Source: Moorena bouillonii PNG
Lineage (GTDB): Bacteria > Cyanobacteriota > Cyanobacteriia > Cyanobacteriales > Coleofasciculaceae
Length of the DNA stretch: 64,000 nucleotides
Reading direction: 5' to 3'
NCBI RefSeq assembly: GCF_001942495.1
Contig: NZ_MKZS01000001.1
Coordinates: 2,935,665 to 2,999,664 of the forward strand
In this document: one piece after another, positions 23,361 through 34,200 of the stretch
Numbering within the stretch: position 1 is the stretch's first letter
Layout: every line of letters begins with the position of its first letter
Position numbers and translations under genes: made by a program
Notes under the pieces: model-generated
Databases searched by the model: none
Seen by the model: the letters and a program-made list of their open reading frames with translations, nothing else
What the model was told of the DNA's origin: nothing

Positions 23361-26300
23361 ATGTTAACTAATCAAAAAAAAGACTCTTCAGACGTGAATC
23401 AGGAAGCTTTAACAACTATTCCGGCTATAGATGAGCAGTTAGCCCAGAAACTAGAAGAGCAATGGAAGCCCCAGGCTCTAACAGATGGGGGGCCATTACC
23501 ATCTGACCCGGATGCTCCTACTACCCTACCCCAAGTTTTAGAAAGATCAGCAGAGCAAATCGTCGGAGAAAGCATTGTATATCTCCAGGGAGATGGCTCG
23601 GAAATAGTCCAATCCTATGCAGAATTATTAGAAGAAGCTAAGAAAATCCTAGCGGGTTTAAGAAAGCAAGGATTAACCCCTCAAGACAAAGTAATTTTAC
23701 AATTAGAAAAAAGTTGGGACATCATACCGGCTTTCTGGGGATGTATTCTCGGGGGGTTTGTGCCGACAATTATGGAAGCACCTATTACCTACGTAGAATC
23801 TAACCCGATCGCTAAGAAGCTGCGTCAGATTTGGGAATTTTTAGACAAACCTTTCATCATTACTAACAAAGAGCTGCCAGAAAAAATCCAGTCCTTTTTA
23901 TCAGGCTCTGAGCAAAAAGTAAGCTGCATTGAAACGTTAAGGCACAACGCCCCAGATAAATCCTATTACCCCAGTCAGCCAGAGGAAACGGCATTTTTTA
24001 ATCTCACCTCTGGCAGTACGGGAATCCCCAAATGCGTGAGAATGACCCACCGCAATCTCATCTCTCGCTCCAGGGGAGCCAATATTCTCAATCAGCATCA
24101 ACCAGAAGATGTAATCCTGAATTGGCTGCCTTTTGACCACATCGGCAGCATCTGCGACTGGCATATCCGTTGTATCGAATTGGGCTGCAAACAAGTTTAC
24201 GCAGCAAAGGAATATATTTTAGGTCGCCCTCTCAACTGGTTGGATTTAATTGATAAATACAGAGTCAACTATAGCTGGGCACCTAACTTTGCCTATTCTC
24301 TGGTTAATGACTTGCTGGAACGAGAACCAAATCAAACCTGGGATTTGTCTTGCGTGCAATTCTTACTCACAGCAGGGGAAGCTGTTTCTTCCCAAGCCGT
24401 AGAGGAATTTATGGAGAATATGGCAGCCTATGGTTTGAGTAAAACTGCCATTCGCCCCGCTTTTGGGATGGCAGAGTTGGGTTCGGGGATAACCTATTAT
24501 CAGCCCACACCAGAGGCTCCTTTAAAGTTCCATCGGGTAGATAAAGACTCTTTACAAGGAACCATTAAACGAGTCGGGGCAGAACATCCCAACAGCAGCA
24601 TTTTCGCCGATCTAGGGCCAGTTATCCCAGGAGTAACGATTCGGATTGTCGATGAAGAAAAGTCGATTTTGCCCGAAGATACTATAGGTCACTTGCAAGT
24701 ATGTGGCGATGCCGTTTCTCCAGGTTACGATAAAAATCCTGAAGCGAATCGGGCATCTTTTCTAGAAAATGGTTGGTTTGATACTGGAGATTTAGGTTTC
24801 ATCACCAACGGACACTTGGTGTTGACCGGTCGAGCCAAAGAGACCATTATTATCAATGGTGCAAATTACTACAGTCAGGAAATTGAAACTGTAGTCGAAG
24901 AAGTAGAAGGGGTCGAAGTTTCCTATACCGCAGCTTGTGCGGTTCGAGATGGAGGTGGCTCAACAGAAAAACTAGCGATTTTCTTCCATTTGACGACTCA
25001 AAAAGATGAAGAAATACTGCCGCTGTTGCAGACGATTCGAAAGCAGGTGATTTCCAAAATCGGGGTCAATCCAGATTACTTGATTCCCGTTCCTCGGGAG
25101 GTGATTCCGAAAACCGGTATCGGGAAAATCCAACGCTTACAATTGAGTAAGGGTTTTGAAGCCGGAGAATTTACCCAAATTCTGAAACAGTTGGGTGATC
25201 AAAATGCCCGATCGAGTAAGGAAAAGATTGCCCCCCGCAACAAATTAGAACATCAACTGGCTTCGATTTGGCAGGATGTGCTCGGAATTCCAACGGTCGG
25301 TATTGAAGATAACTTCTTTGAACTGGGGGGGAATTCGATCGTGGCAATGGCCATGGTGAACAAGCTACAAGACGAACTGAACAAAATTCTGCACCCAGTT
25401 GCCCTGTTTGACGCGCCAACAATTGCTACATTAGCTGAATATCTTGAAGAAAATTATTCGGAGCTAGCTGAGGAAACAGAAGGTAAAGTTGTCAGTAAGA
25501 CAAGTAATACATTAGTAGAGAAACTGAACACCAAGCAAATTGGTCAGATGCGGCAATATCTACTGCATCACCTTTGTGGGGAATCTGTTCAATCCGATAC
25601 ATCTGGGAAGAAAAATAAACAAGCTATTTTCATCCTCTGTACCGGACGCTCTGGTTCTACTTTATTAAGGGTGATTATGGCCGGACACCCACAACTTTTC
25701 GCACCACCAGAGTTGTATCTGCTTTCGTTTAATACTCTTGCGGAACGCAAAGCTGCTTTTTCTGGGCGCAATAATTTCCTGGGAGAAGGGGTAATTCGCG
25801 CTATCATGGAAATCAAAAACTGTGATGGGGAACAAGCACAGCAGATTATGGAGGAGTTAGAGGAACAAAACTTGAGTACCAAGGAGTTTTTCTCTTTGAT
25901 GCAAGAGTGGCTGCCAGGTCAAATCATAGCTGATAAGACTCCACCTTATGTGTTTAACCCAGAAGTTCTGCAACGTGCGGAGGAAGAGTTTGAAAATCCC
26001 CTTTATATCCACCTCCAGCGCCATCCCCTGGCCACAATTCGTTCAATGAAAGAGGCCAGGTTAGATTTGTTGGTGGCCATGGAAGAAAACCAGTTCTCAG
26101 TGGAGCAAAAAGGAGAATTGATGTGGTTGATAAGTCACCAAAATATATTAGAGTTCCTCAAGAATATACCCAGTTCCCGTCAGCATCAGCTTAAATATGA
26201 AGACTTAGTGCAGCAACCCGAAACTACTGTTGATCAGTTATGTGAATTTATCGGGATAGATTTCCATCCCGATATGCTCCAACCTTATAAGGAAAAGAAG

Positions 26301-27815
26301 CAGCGCATGACCGATGGGGTTCACGCTGTATCCCGGATGATGGGAGATCCTAAATTCCACACTTACAAAGGGATTAATGCCAAAGTTGCTGAGCGCTGGA
26401 AGGAAGAATATAAGGTAGACTTTTTGAGCCCAGAAACTTGGAAGGTAGCAGAGTCTTTGGGTTACGATCGCCCCTCGGAGAATTCGCTCAGCAATTCCTT
26501 ACCCCTTACCGTCGAACAAGAATACATGTGGTGGCGTGCACATCCAGAGGGACTTTACAACAACACTTGGCGCATTTGGCGCATTGAAGGCCCATTAAAC
26601 CTCAAGGTCTTGCAGGAAGCGATTAAAGAAATTGCCCGCCGTCACACTCCCCTCCACACCACTTTGGAAAAAGTAGATGGTTCTGTGGTACAGGTGGTAC
26701 GCCCAGAAATGGAGCCAGCTTTTGAAGTAGTAGACTGCCCCAATATACCAGAAAACGAAGAGTCCCAGGTAATCCGGAACTATCTCGAAGAATGTTCCCT
26801 GCGTCAGTTCGACTTAGTCAACGGTCCGATGCTGCGGGTTAATATCCTGCGTTTGAGCGAAACCTCCCATATTCTCATGCCCTGCATCAACCACGCGACC
26901 ACTGATGCTTCGTCTTGGGGCTTATTCATCCATGAATTAAACGCTCTCTACTCGGCCTTTGCTTCTGGACAGCCCTCACCCTTGCCACCACTGGCCATGA
27001 CATTTACCGACTATGCCCAGTGGTATCAGCAATGGCTGCAGGCAGGGACCTTGGACAAGTGCCTCAACTACTGGCGAAAAACCCTGGCGGGAGCGGAACT
27101 TTTGGAGTTACCGACCGATCGGCCCCTTCCAGCCAACCCCACATTTCGCCAAGGCTCCGAACCGTTAAAGATTAGTGCCGACTTGAAGAGTAGCTTGGAA
27201 AACATCAGTAAGAAAGCCGGGGTAGTTTTATACGTTACTTTATTGTCAGCCTACGGAGTAGTTCTTGGCAGTGTTGCTAACCAAGAAGACTTTGCCATTG
27301 ATTCCATCTTCGTCAATCGCCTGAGGAAAGAAGCTCAATCCTTAATTGGTCCTTTTGGCAATATCCTACCCCTGCGTTTGGATTTAAAAGGCGATCCTAC
27401 TTTTGCCGAATTACTTGATCGCATACAGCAAACTGTCCGTAATGGTTACGCCCACAATAGTTTGCCTTTTCTTCAACTGGTGGATATCTGGAAAGCCCAA
27501 GGCAAGCAATTCAAATATCCTACCTCCGTAGGTTTCAATGTGATTAATGCAACCAACTCCGAACAACTGGAACTACCTGAAATGGAAGTCTCATTTATCG
27601 GGATGAAAAAGAAAGCTGTAGTCAGAAACCTACATTTGCGGATGTTGGCTAAAGACGGAGGTTATAGCGCTGACTTCAGGTACATTACCGATATCTTGGA
27701 CGGCACGACAGTTGCTCGCATCGCCAGAAAATACCACTTTCTTCTGGAAAGTGTAGTAAAGGAGCCCCAAAAGCCCCTTTCTCAATTACGAGTAATGCTT
27801 GATCGAGTGGAGTAA
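23361..27815 (+). CDS. NRPS-like synthetase: adenylation (FAAL-like) - PCP - sulfotransferase - condensation
   Basis: The 1484-residue protein has four domains. An adenylation domain (about 30-610) carries FFNLTSGSTGIPK (A3), AFGMAELGSG, WFDTGDLGF and GRAKETIIINGANYYSQEIE, ending with PKTGIGKIQR (catalytic Lys); the NYY motif after the hinge resembles fatty acyl-AMP ligases. A carrier domain has DNFFELGGNSIV with the pantetheine Ser near 659. A Sulfotransfer_3-type domain (about 750-1035) has ILCTGRSGSTLLR (PAPS 5'-phosphosulfate loop) and QRHPLATIRSM (3'-phosphate motif). A condensation domain (about 1045-1470) has MPCINHATTDASSWG, keeping the catalytic H and D of HHxxxDG, and IGPFGNILPLRL. 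There is no thioesterase. It would activate an acid, load it, possibly sulfate it, and release it by C-domain transfer. It is convergent with a flippase gene with no gap. Confidence 0.92.
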   Translation: MLTNQKKDSSDVNQEALTTIPAIDEQLAQKLEEQWKPQALTDGGPLPSDPDAPTTLPQVLERSAEQIVGESIVYLQGDGSEIVQSYAELLEEAKKILAGLRKQGLTPQDKVILQLEKSWDIIPAFWGCILGGFVPTIMEAPITYVESNPIAKKLRQIWEFLDKPFIITNKELPEKIQSFLSGSEQKVSCIETLRHNAPDKSYYPSQPEETAFFNLTSGSTGIPKCVRMTHRNLISRSRGANILNQHQPEDVILNWLPFDHIGSICDWHIRCIELGCKQVYAAKEYILGRPLNWLDLIDKYRVNYSWAPNFAYSLVNDLLEREPNQTWDLSCVQFLLTAGEAVSSQAVEEFMENMAAYGLSKTAIRPAFGMAELGSGITYYQPTPEAPLKFHRVDKDSLQGTIKRVGAEHPNSSIFADLGPVIPGVTIRIVDEEKSILPEDTIGHLQVCGDAVSPGYDKNPEANRASFLENGWFDTGDLGFITNGHLVLTGRAKETIIINGANYYSQEIETVVEEVEGVEVSYTAACAVRDGGGSTEKLAIFFHLTTQKDEEILPLLQTIRKQVISKIGVNPDYLIPVPREVIPKTGIGKIQRLQLSKGFEAGEFTQILKQLGDQNARSSKEKIAPRNKLEHQLASIWQDVLGIPTVGIEDNFFELGGNSIVAMAMVNKLQDELNKILHPVALFDAPTIATLAEYLEENYSELAEETEGKVVSKTSNTLVEKLNTKQIGQMRQYLLHHLCGESVQSDTSGKKNKQAIFILCTGRSGSTLLRVIMAGHPQLFAPPELYLLSFNTLAERKAAFSGRNNFLGEGVIRAIMEIKNCDGEQAQQIMEELEEQNLSTKEFFSLMQEWLPGQIIADKTPPYVFNPEVLQRAEEEFENPLYIHLQRHPLATIRSMKEARLDLLVAMEENQFSVEQKGELMWLISHQNILEFLKNIPSSRQHQLKYEDLVQQPETTVDQLCEFIGIDFHPDMLQPYKEKKQRMTDGVHAVSRMMGDPKFHTYKGINAKVAERWKEEYKVDFLSPETWKVAESLGYDRPSENSLSNSLPLTVEQEYMWWRAHPEGLYNNTWRIWRIEGPLNLKVLQEAIKEIARRHTPLHTTLEKVDGSVVQVVRPEMEPAFEVVDCPNIPENEESQVIRNYLEECSLRQFDLVNGPMLRVNILRLSETSHILMPCINHATTDASSWGLFIHELNALYSAFASGQPSPLPPLAMTFTDYAQWYQQWLQAGTLDKCLNYWRKTLAGAELLELPTDRPLPANPTFRQGSEPLKISADLKSSLENISKKAGVVLYVTLLSAYGVVLGSVANQEDFAIDSIFVNRLRKEAQSLIGPFGNILPLRLDLKGDPTFAELLDRIQQTVRNGYAHNSLPFLQLVDIWKAQGKQFKYPTSVGFNVINATNSEQLELPEMEVSFIGMKKKAVVRNLHLRMLAKDGGYSADFRYITDILDGTTVARIARKYHFLLESVVKEPQKPLSQLRVMLDRVE

Positions 27816-29168
27816 CTAGATTCCCTCCGATTTTGAACCCCGTTGAAAAAGTCCCCTGAAAACTAGGGGACTTACTCCTACATATTTCACCACTAAAAAA
27901 CTGAGCCAAATATTCCACAGCGCTTTAGAGAAAGCTGTAGCTATAGCTGCCCCTACTCCACCGATGAGGGGAATAGCGATCGCATTTAACACGATATTGA
28001 GAATAGTCGCATAAATAAAAACGGGTAAAGATTTATTTTGATGACCCGTCATCACCATCAAATAGCCTACAGAACCACATAAAGCACTTACTAAATTGCC
28101 TAAAACCAAAATTTTGAGTTGCAAACTCGCTGCGATAAATTCTGAGCCAAATATTCCTAAAATGGGTTGACTGAAGACCGTGAGCAATAAGGAAATAGCC
28201 ATAGAAGGCCAGAAAATCCACAGGGCAACTGCGGAAACCACCTTTTGCAGACCCTCGATATTGTTTTTAGCGTAAAGGGCTGCGAAACTGGAAGCGGCGA
28301 CTATATTGATAATGCTCAGCACAACACTAACCCATTGAGCCGTATTCACGGCCGCACCGTACATCCCTGCTTCCTTTGCTCCCAATATTGAGCCAACCAT
28401 AATCGTGTCGATTTTACCAAGAATTTTCAAAAAACTCTGCTGTAATAACAAAATGAAAGCGACACCCAACCACTCTCGAATGGCATAGACCGGCTTGCTG
28501 GGTTCAAATTCTTCATTTAACTTAAACAATAACAATCCAAACTGGAATAACAGGGCAGCTAGGAAGGCGATTTCAGCGATCGCGATCGTAGAAATTCCGG
28601 TGAGGTCATGACTTGTCTGTATGAACAGAAATGCGCCACAGACTACCAAAACCGGCCAAATTATTTGTGATGGCGCGTAGGCTAAAGTAACATCCTTGGC
28701 AGCTCTGGAAGTTTCCAATTGCAAATTTACCAAGGCTTGTAGTGGTATCAGACCGATACCTATTAATAAAGGAGTGGCATAAGCAAAGGGGTGGTAATAA
28801 TTCAGCAGTAAAATTACACCAGCAGCTAGCAAGCTAAGCAAAAGACTAGCGAGAATAGTAATCAACCAGCTACTGCGCACGATACCTCGCAACAGTCCCC
28901 ATTCTTCTTTCACCTGGTACTGGGAGACAAAGCGCAAAACGGTATGGGGTAAACCCAATCCTGCGGGAATTGCTAAGAGGATAGACCAAGCAATCACATA
29001 TTCATAAATGCCATACTCAGTGGTACCCATCCATCGAGCCAGGAAAACCTGCACTACATAAGTCAGAAGAATACCTGCAAATTTTATGATCAGAGCTATT
29101 CCAGCTTCTTTAGCCAGAATACCTAAGTTAAGATTTTCGTCGGTAGTGGAAGATACGGTTTGAGTCAT
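27816..29168 (-). CDS. MOP-family polysaccharide/lipid flippase (Wzx-like)
   Basis: From the ATG at 29168 the 450-residue product has about 12-14 hydrophobic helices, for example FAGILLTYVVQVFLARWMG, TILASLLLSLLAAGVILLL and VGAAIATAFSKALWNIWLSF. It carries the motif of the polysaccharide-export branch of the MOP superfamily (ARWMGTTEYGIYEYVIAWS near the N-terminus). It probably flips a lipid-linked oligosaccharide or related amphiphile across the plasma membrane. Its stop codon directly adjoins the stop codon of the synthetase, so both end in the same place; the genes are convergent, so shared control is not implied. A longer start at 29186 is less likely. Confidence 0.85.
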   Translation of the reverse strand: MTQTVSSTTDENLNLGILAKEAGIALIIKFAGILLTYVVQVFLARWMGTTEYGIYEYVIAWSILLAIPAGLGLPHTVLRFVSQYQVKEEWGLLRGIVRSSWLITILASLLLSLLAAGVILLLNYYHPFAYATPLLIGIGLIPLQALVNLQLETSRAAKDVTLAYAPSQIIWPVLVVCGAFLFIQTSHDLTGISTIAIAEIAFLAALLFQFGLLLFKLNEEFEPSKPVYAIREWLGVAFILLLQQSFLKILGKIDTIMVGSILGAKEAGMYGAAVNTAQWVSVVLSIINIVAASSFAALYAKNNIEGLQKVVSAVALWIFWPSMAISLLLTVFSQPILGIFGSEFIAASLQLKILVLGNLVSALCGSVGYLMVMTGHQNKSLPVFIYATILNIVLNAIAIPLIGGVGAAIATAFSKALWNIWLSFLVVKYVGVSPLVFRGLFQRGSKSEGI

Positions 29169-29596
29169 AAATTTTATTGAAATCAAAGAAACGGGGTGAA
29201 AACCAAGCTACAAGCCTGATGGATTGCCAAAACACAAGACAGTTATATAGCATTTGTAGTTGAAATGTAAACCTGTATCGTCTTTTTTGATGGGACAATA
29301 ACACTGAGGATCTCTTTCCCCTCTTGCATCCATGCTTTTTTCGGTAATTCGTATGTTTACAACCCAGATACAAAAGCTTTAAGCTAATGGGCTACGCCCA
29401 TTAGCTGATGACTGAATGCTTAGGATAAAAGTGACAAGATAATGGGCATATTGTCAAGTTTATATCTTAATTTATGATCAGACAAAATTTGGCAGCCTTT
29501 TTAAGCTGAGATAACCCACTCTACAAGCTCAGCAATCGAACTAATCAAAGGATATTTCTCCTTTAATGACAACACAATCATGAAGGCATAAATTAT

Positions 29597-29749
29597 TTAT
29601 TGGTAATAAATAAATAACTTTTTATTCGCCTTGGCTTCAAAATATTCTATTACATCAATCCTCAAAAGCAAAGTTACTTGTTGCTTCAATTTATTGGGAT
29701 AAGGATTGGGGCGGCTTTTCATATTTCCAAGGTCATATTCTGGTTTCAT
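29597..29749 (-). pseudogene. BrnA-like antitoxin, C-terminally truncated
   Basis: From the ATG at 29749: MKPEYDLGNMKSRPNPYPNK, then LKQQVTLLLRIDVIEYFEAK. This is the start of BrnA/CopG-type antitoxins (MKxEYDFSxMKxRxNPYAKxLKxQVTIRLDxxxxxYFK). Intact members continue with a helix (typically GIPYQTLIN-LYL) that is missing here; instead the frame ends NKKLFIYYQ. It follows a BrnT remnant on the same strand. Confidence 0.7.
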
Positions 29750-29753
29750 GGTT

Positions 29754-29963
29754 TTATCCTCGATAGTGTTTACTTTCATTTTTGGTGGCTTTGCGGGCTG
29801 AAATGATTCTGATTACTAATTCCTCCTATCGGTAACAATGAATAATCAGTAAGATTCGCATTTTCGAGCTTATGCCTAGGAGTAAAAATCGGTCTTCTAT
29901 CTCAGAATGATCTTCGTCCCAAAACTGGATTGCCTTCTCATCATAGAACACCTTAAATATCAA
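29754..29963 (-). pseudogene. BrnT-like toxin remnant
   Basis: Read on the minus strand: FKVFYDEKAIQFWDEDHSEI, EDRFLLLGISSKMRILLIIH, CYR, a TAG, then EELVIRIISARKATKNESKH. This is the C-terminal two thirds of BrnT ribonucleases (VFYDPxAxxFxDPDHSexEeRFxxLGxSxxGRLLxVxHxER...IRIISARKATxxE). The N-terminal third is lost and a stop codon stands in the middle. The pair BrnT-BrnA was a toxin-antitoxin module. Confidence 0.8.
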
Positions 29964-30197
29964 TCATTACTGCTAGTGAAATCACTGCTGTCACTACTGC
30001 TATAGCAGTGGAAGCAAAGCTTAAGACATCTTTTGCTCCCTGCTCCCTGCTCCCTGCTCCCTTTCAAGCAAAAGACTATGCCCATTACCATGCTTCCCTT
30101 GCTATTTAATCACTACTGCTGGAGCTGGTGCTATAGTCACTACTACTTTCACAACAGGTATTATTAGAGTTATTAAATCTCTCAATACCCCACGTAA

Positions 30198-31058
30198 ATG
30201 AGAATTAATATGAGAAGGTTTCTAGCACTAGCACTTACAAGCCTCGTAATTGCTGCCTGCACTAGCTCGCTGGTTCCATCCGAAAGTATCACTCCGAAAT
30301 CAGCAGCCGAACCAAGCCCCAAGGTTGTCTTGAGGTCCGAAGTCAAGTGGGAGCAACTCAACCCCGCTCGCGGTGACAAGAGCCCGCAGGCTGGTACTCT
30401 TTGGGGCGATCGTACTGGCCCTGGAGCAGCAGGCTTTCTTCTTAAGCCAGCAGACGGCTTCAAGTCACCACCTCATATTCACAATATCGCCTACCGAGGA
30501 GTGGTCATTAGTGGCCTCATTCACAACGGTCATCCTAATGCGGAGGAAATTTATATGCCTGCGAGTTCTTTCTGGACCCAGCCAGCTGGAGGTGTGCATA
30601 TTACCGCTGCCAAGGGTAATAACAGCCTGGCGTACATAGAGGTTGAGGATGCATTTGGAGTCCTTCCTGCACAGAAGGCGTTTCATAGCGAAGACAAGCC
30701 GATCAACGTGGACGCATCGAACATCGTTTGGATCGATCAGCCCGGAATGCCAGCCTCTGCCAATGGAGCAAAGGTAGCCTTTCTTTGGGGCAACCCGCAG
30801 GACGATCAGTTGAACGGGACCCTTGTCAAGCTACCGGCTAAATTTACTGGAAAGATACGTAGCCACGGCTCAACCTTCCGCGCTGTAGTAATCCAGGGTC
30901 AACCACAGTACCAAGTGCCGAGTGAGACCGAGGTCAAGACCTTGGTGCCGGGCAGTTATTTCAGCTCGAAGGGAGAGTCGGAGCATCAGGTCTCGTCTAA
31001 AACGGGAGAGGAGAGCATCATCTATGTACGTACGGATGGCAAGTTCGAGGTAATTTAG
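30198..31058 (+). CDS. DUF4437 (cupin-fold) lipoprotein
   Basis: The 286-residue product starts with a lipoprotein signal ([17 protein letters not shown], Cys about 21) and a Ser/Pro linker. It then has [60 protein letters not shown] and [20 protein letters not shown], followed by a second beta-barrel. The two HxH-type segments (PHIHN and GGVHIT) would bind metal in a cupin fold. The content fits DUF4437, a family of unknown reaction, exported here. The gene is richer in G and C than its neighbours and has no HIP1 octamer that I saw, which suggests it came by transfer (inference). The alternative start is an ATG four codons later. Confidence 0.8.
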   Translation: MRINMRRFLALALTSLVIAACTSSLVPSESITPKSAAEPSPKVVLRSEVKWEQLNPARGDKSPQAGTLWGDRTGPGAAGFLLKPADGFKSPPHIHNIAYRGVVISGLIHNGHPNAEEIYMPASSFWTQPAGGVHITAAKGNNSLAYIEVEDAFGVLPAQKAFHSEDKPINVDASNIVWIDQPGMPASANGAKVAFLWGNPQDDQLNGTLVKLPAKFTGKIRSHGSTFRAVVIQGQPQYQVPSETEVKTLVPGSYFSSKGESEHQVSSKTGEESIIYVRTDGKFEVI

Positions 31059-31124
31059 GGTGGGCAGTGGTTGATACAAATTCACCAAGCTGGACAAACA
31101 CCTTGATAAACACTGCCCACCCTA
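31058..31124. terminator. Palindromic repeat after the DUF4437 gene
   Basis: AGGGTGGGCAGTG and CACTGCCCACCCT (13-bp arms, 41-base loop) directly follow the stop. The same GGGTGGGCA palindromes occur at 16033-16350. It may act as a terminator for the gene. Confidence 0.6.
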
Positions 31125-31247
31125 AGATTAATAACAATGATGCAAGATTCCAGCTTTTATTAACTGAAATCTTGCTAGCTCAACTGAATTTTGCCCCCCT
31201 AGCCCCCCAACTTTGGGGGAAGAGTCAATTCTCAAAAACCTAACTAA

Positions 31248-34200
31248 TCAAGCAGTAAAATATCTAGCGATGGGGTGGTAAGTTACAATTGCTGTCGTAG
31301 ATTGCTCTGGATACAATTGCTCACTCTCATCCATGTATAGCTTAATGCGATCGCATTCCAACAAATCCAACTGCTTGTACTGATCCTGGAGATTTGGACA
31401 AGCGGGATAGCCAAAACTATACCGTGAACCTTGATAGCGCTGAGCCAACACATCCCGAATGCTATCGGGTTCTCGATCTGCGAACCCTAACTCCCGACGA
31501 ATCCGAGCATGACTCCATTCTGCCAAGGCTTCAGCCATTTGTACCGCCAATCCGTGGTAATACAAATAATCGGTATATTGATCACCATCAAATAATTTCT
31601 TAGCGTACTCTGTGGCAATATCACCTACAGTTACCGCCTGCATTGGGAACACATCGAATTGACCTGCTTCTGCCAACTCCTTCGGTAAAAAGAAATCCGC
31701 TATACACAAACGCTTACCAGACCGTTGCCGAGGAAACTCAAATCGTGCCACCTCTTGCAATTCCTTCGAGTCTTTAGCGCCTTCGGAATTCATCCCTTGG
31801 GCATCATAAATTATCAAGGAATTCCCCTCAGCTAAACAGGGAAAATATCCATACACCACCTGGGGATGTAACAAGTTCTCAGCAAGAGTTTTTTCCTTCC
31901 ATTTCGCCAGAATTGGGTCAACCTTTTCCTTCAAAAACTGATTATACTCTTCCCTCGACTGGTCCTTTGGCTTCCGAAACTGCCATTGTCCAGCAATCAA
32001 CGCCTGCAAATCCAGATACCAAAAGACTTCCTCGAAGGAAATATCTTCTGGCTGGAGTATCTTGGTTCCCCAGAATGGCGGTGTTGGACGCTCAATATCC
32101 AAGGTTACCCCTTCCGAACGATTAGTATCTGGAGGAGTTGCCGGTTGTTCGCGTAGCGTGGCCGAAAGGCCAAGGTTGTCTGAAGAACCTTCAACTTTCA
32201 ACTTGTCAACTTTCAACTCGGAAGACCCTTCAACCGCTACACCATTCTCTACCTCATCGATAAACCCTTTGATATCATCCCAGTTACCAGCTGATTTTGC
32301 TGGCATTAACTTATCCATGAAATGGAGGTCAGAAAAGGCATCTTTACCATAAACCACCTGACCGTTGTAGGTATTCTGGCAGTCCTTATGGACAAACTTT
32401 GGTGTTAGGGCAGCACCCCCTAGAATAACTGGTACCGTAATTCCCCGCTCATTAAAGGTTGCCAGATTATCCTTCATAAAAGCGGTAGACTTCACCAGTA
32501 GCCCACTCATGGCAATACAGTCAGCATTGTGCTTTTCATAAGCATCAATAATATTTTCCACTGGCTGTTTAATCCCCAAGTTAATCACCTCGTAGCCATT
32601 GTTGGACAAGATGATATCTACTAAATTCTTGCCAATATCGTGAACATCTCCTTTCACCGTAGCAATTACAAAGGTACCTTTAGCATTCTTCCCTGCTTCA
32701 GATTTTTCCATATATGGCTCTAAATAAGCCACTGCTGCCTTCATGGTTTGAGCGGATTGTAATACAAATGGCAGCTGCATTTGCCCAGAACCAAATAGTT
32801 CTCCTACCACTTTCATACCGTCCAGCAAAAAGGTATTGATAATCTCCAGGGGAGGATATTTTTCTCGGGCTTTCTCCAGTTGTTCTTCTAAACCAATCCG
32901 TTCCCCATCAATAATATGACGCTTGAGCCGCTCTTCTACCGATAGGTTTTCATCCTGGGAGCGATCGCGTTTTGTAGTTTTGCCTTCAAACAGGGTAGTC
33001 AGCTCAGCCAAGGGGTCATAGGTACACACATCCCCATCAAACTCTCGCTGATCATAAATCAGTTTTCGACAAACCTCTTGATGCTCTGGCTCAATCTTGG
33101 CTAAGGGTAAAATCTTACTAGCACTAACAATGGCTGCATCCATCCCCACTTGCATTGCTTCGTGCAAGAACATGGAATTAAGCACAATTCGTGCTGCTGG
33201 GTTTAGTCCGAAGGAAATATTAGAAACCCCAAGCATAACATGACACCCAGGCAATTCTTCCCGAATCCGACGAATGGATTCGATTGTAGCTTTGCCGTTT
33301 TCCCGGTCTTCCTCAATCCCTGTGGAAATTGGTAACGCTAGCGTATCAAAGAAGAGTTCATGAGCTGGGATACCATATGCGATCGCATCATTATAAGCAC
33401 GTTTAGCAATTTCAAACTTCTTATCCGCTGTCCGTGCCATACCATCTTCATCGATAGTACCAATTACCACTCCCGCGCCATAGATTTTAGCTAACTCCAG
33501 TACCTTATAGAACCTAGGTTCCCCATCTTCGTAGTTAGTGGAGTTCAGGATACACTTACCCCCAACCACCTTTAAGCCAGCCTCCATCTTTTCCCATTCC
33601 GTAGAGTCCAGCATCAGGGGTAAGGTAGAATTTTTTACTAAACGGGAGGCCAATTCGTTCATATCCCGCACTCCATCCCGTCCCACATAGTCCACGTTAA
33701 CATCTAGGACGTTAGCCCCTTCCCTAATTTGGGATTTAGCCAAAGATACCAATCCATCCCAATCTTCTGCGTTGAGCATGGTGCGGCACTTTTTAGAACC
33801 ACTAGCATTGAGCCGTTCACCAACAATTAGGAAAGAATTATCTTGGTGATAAGGCTGGGAACTGTAAATCGATGCTGCTGACGGTTCATACTTAGGATGC
33901 CGTTCCTTCGGGGTCAGGGTTTTGGCAACCTCCGCTAACTGTTCAATATGAGCTGGCCTAGTACCGCAACAGCCACCAATAACTTGTACTCCCAAATCCT
34001 CTACAAAATGCATCAGTGCCATCCGCAGTTCCATGGGAGTAAGCCTGTAGTGAGCGTGCCCTCCGACATTTTCCGGTAATCCAGCATTAGGGATACAAGA
34101 AACCACAAATGGGGAACATTCAGACAAGTATTTGATATGTTCCTTCATTTGCTCTGGCCCAGTTGCACAGTTAAGACCAAGGATATCAATCGGGTAAGGC

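Noticed and set aside
24000-27800. Minus-strand frames inside the synthetase gene
   Set aside because: They are antisense shadows of a well supported protein.
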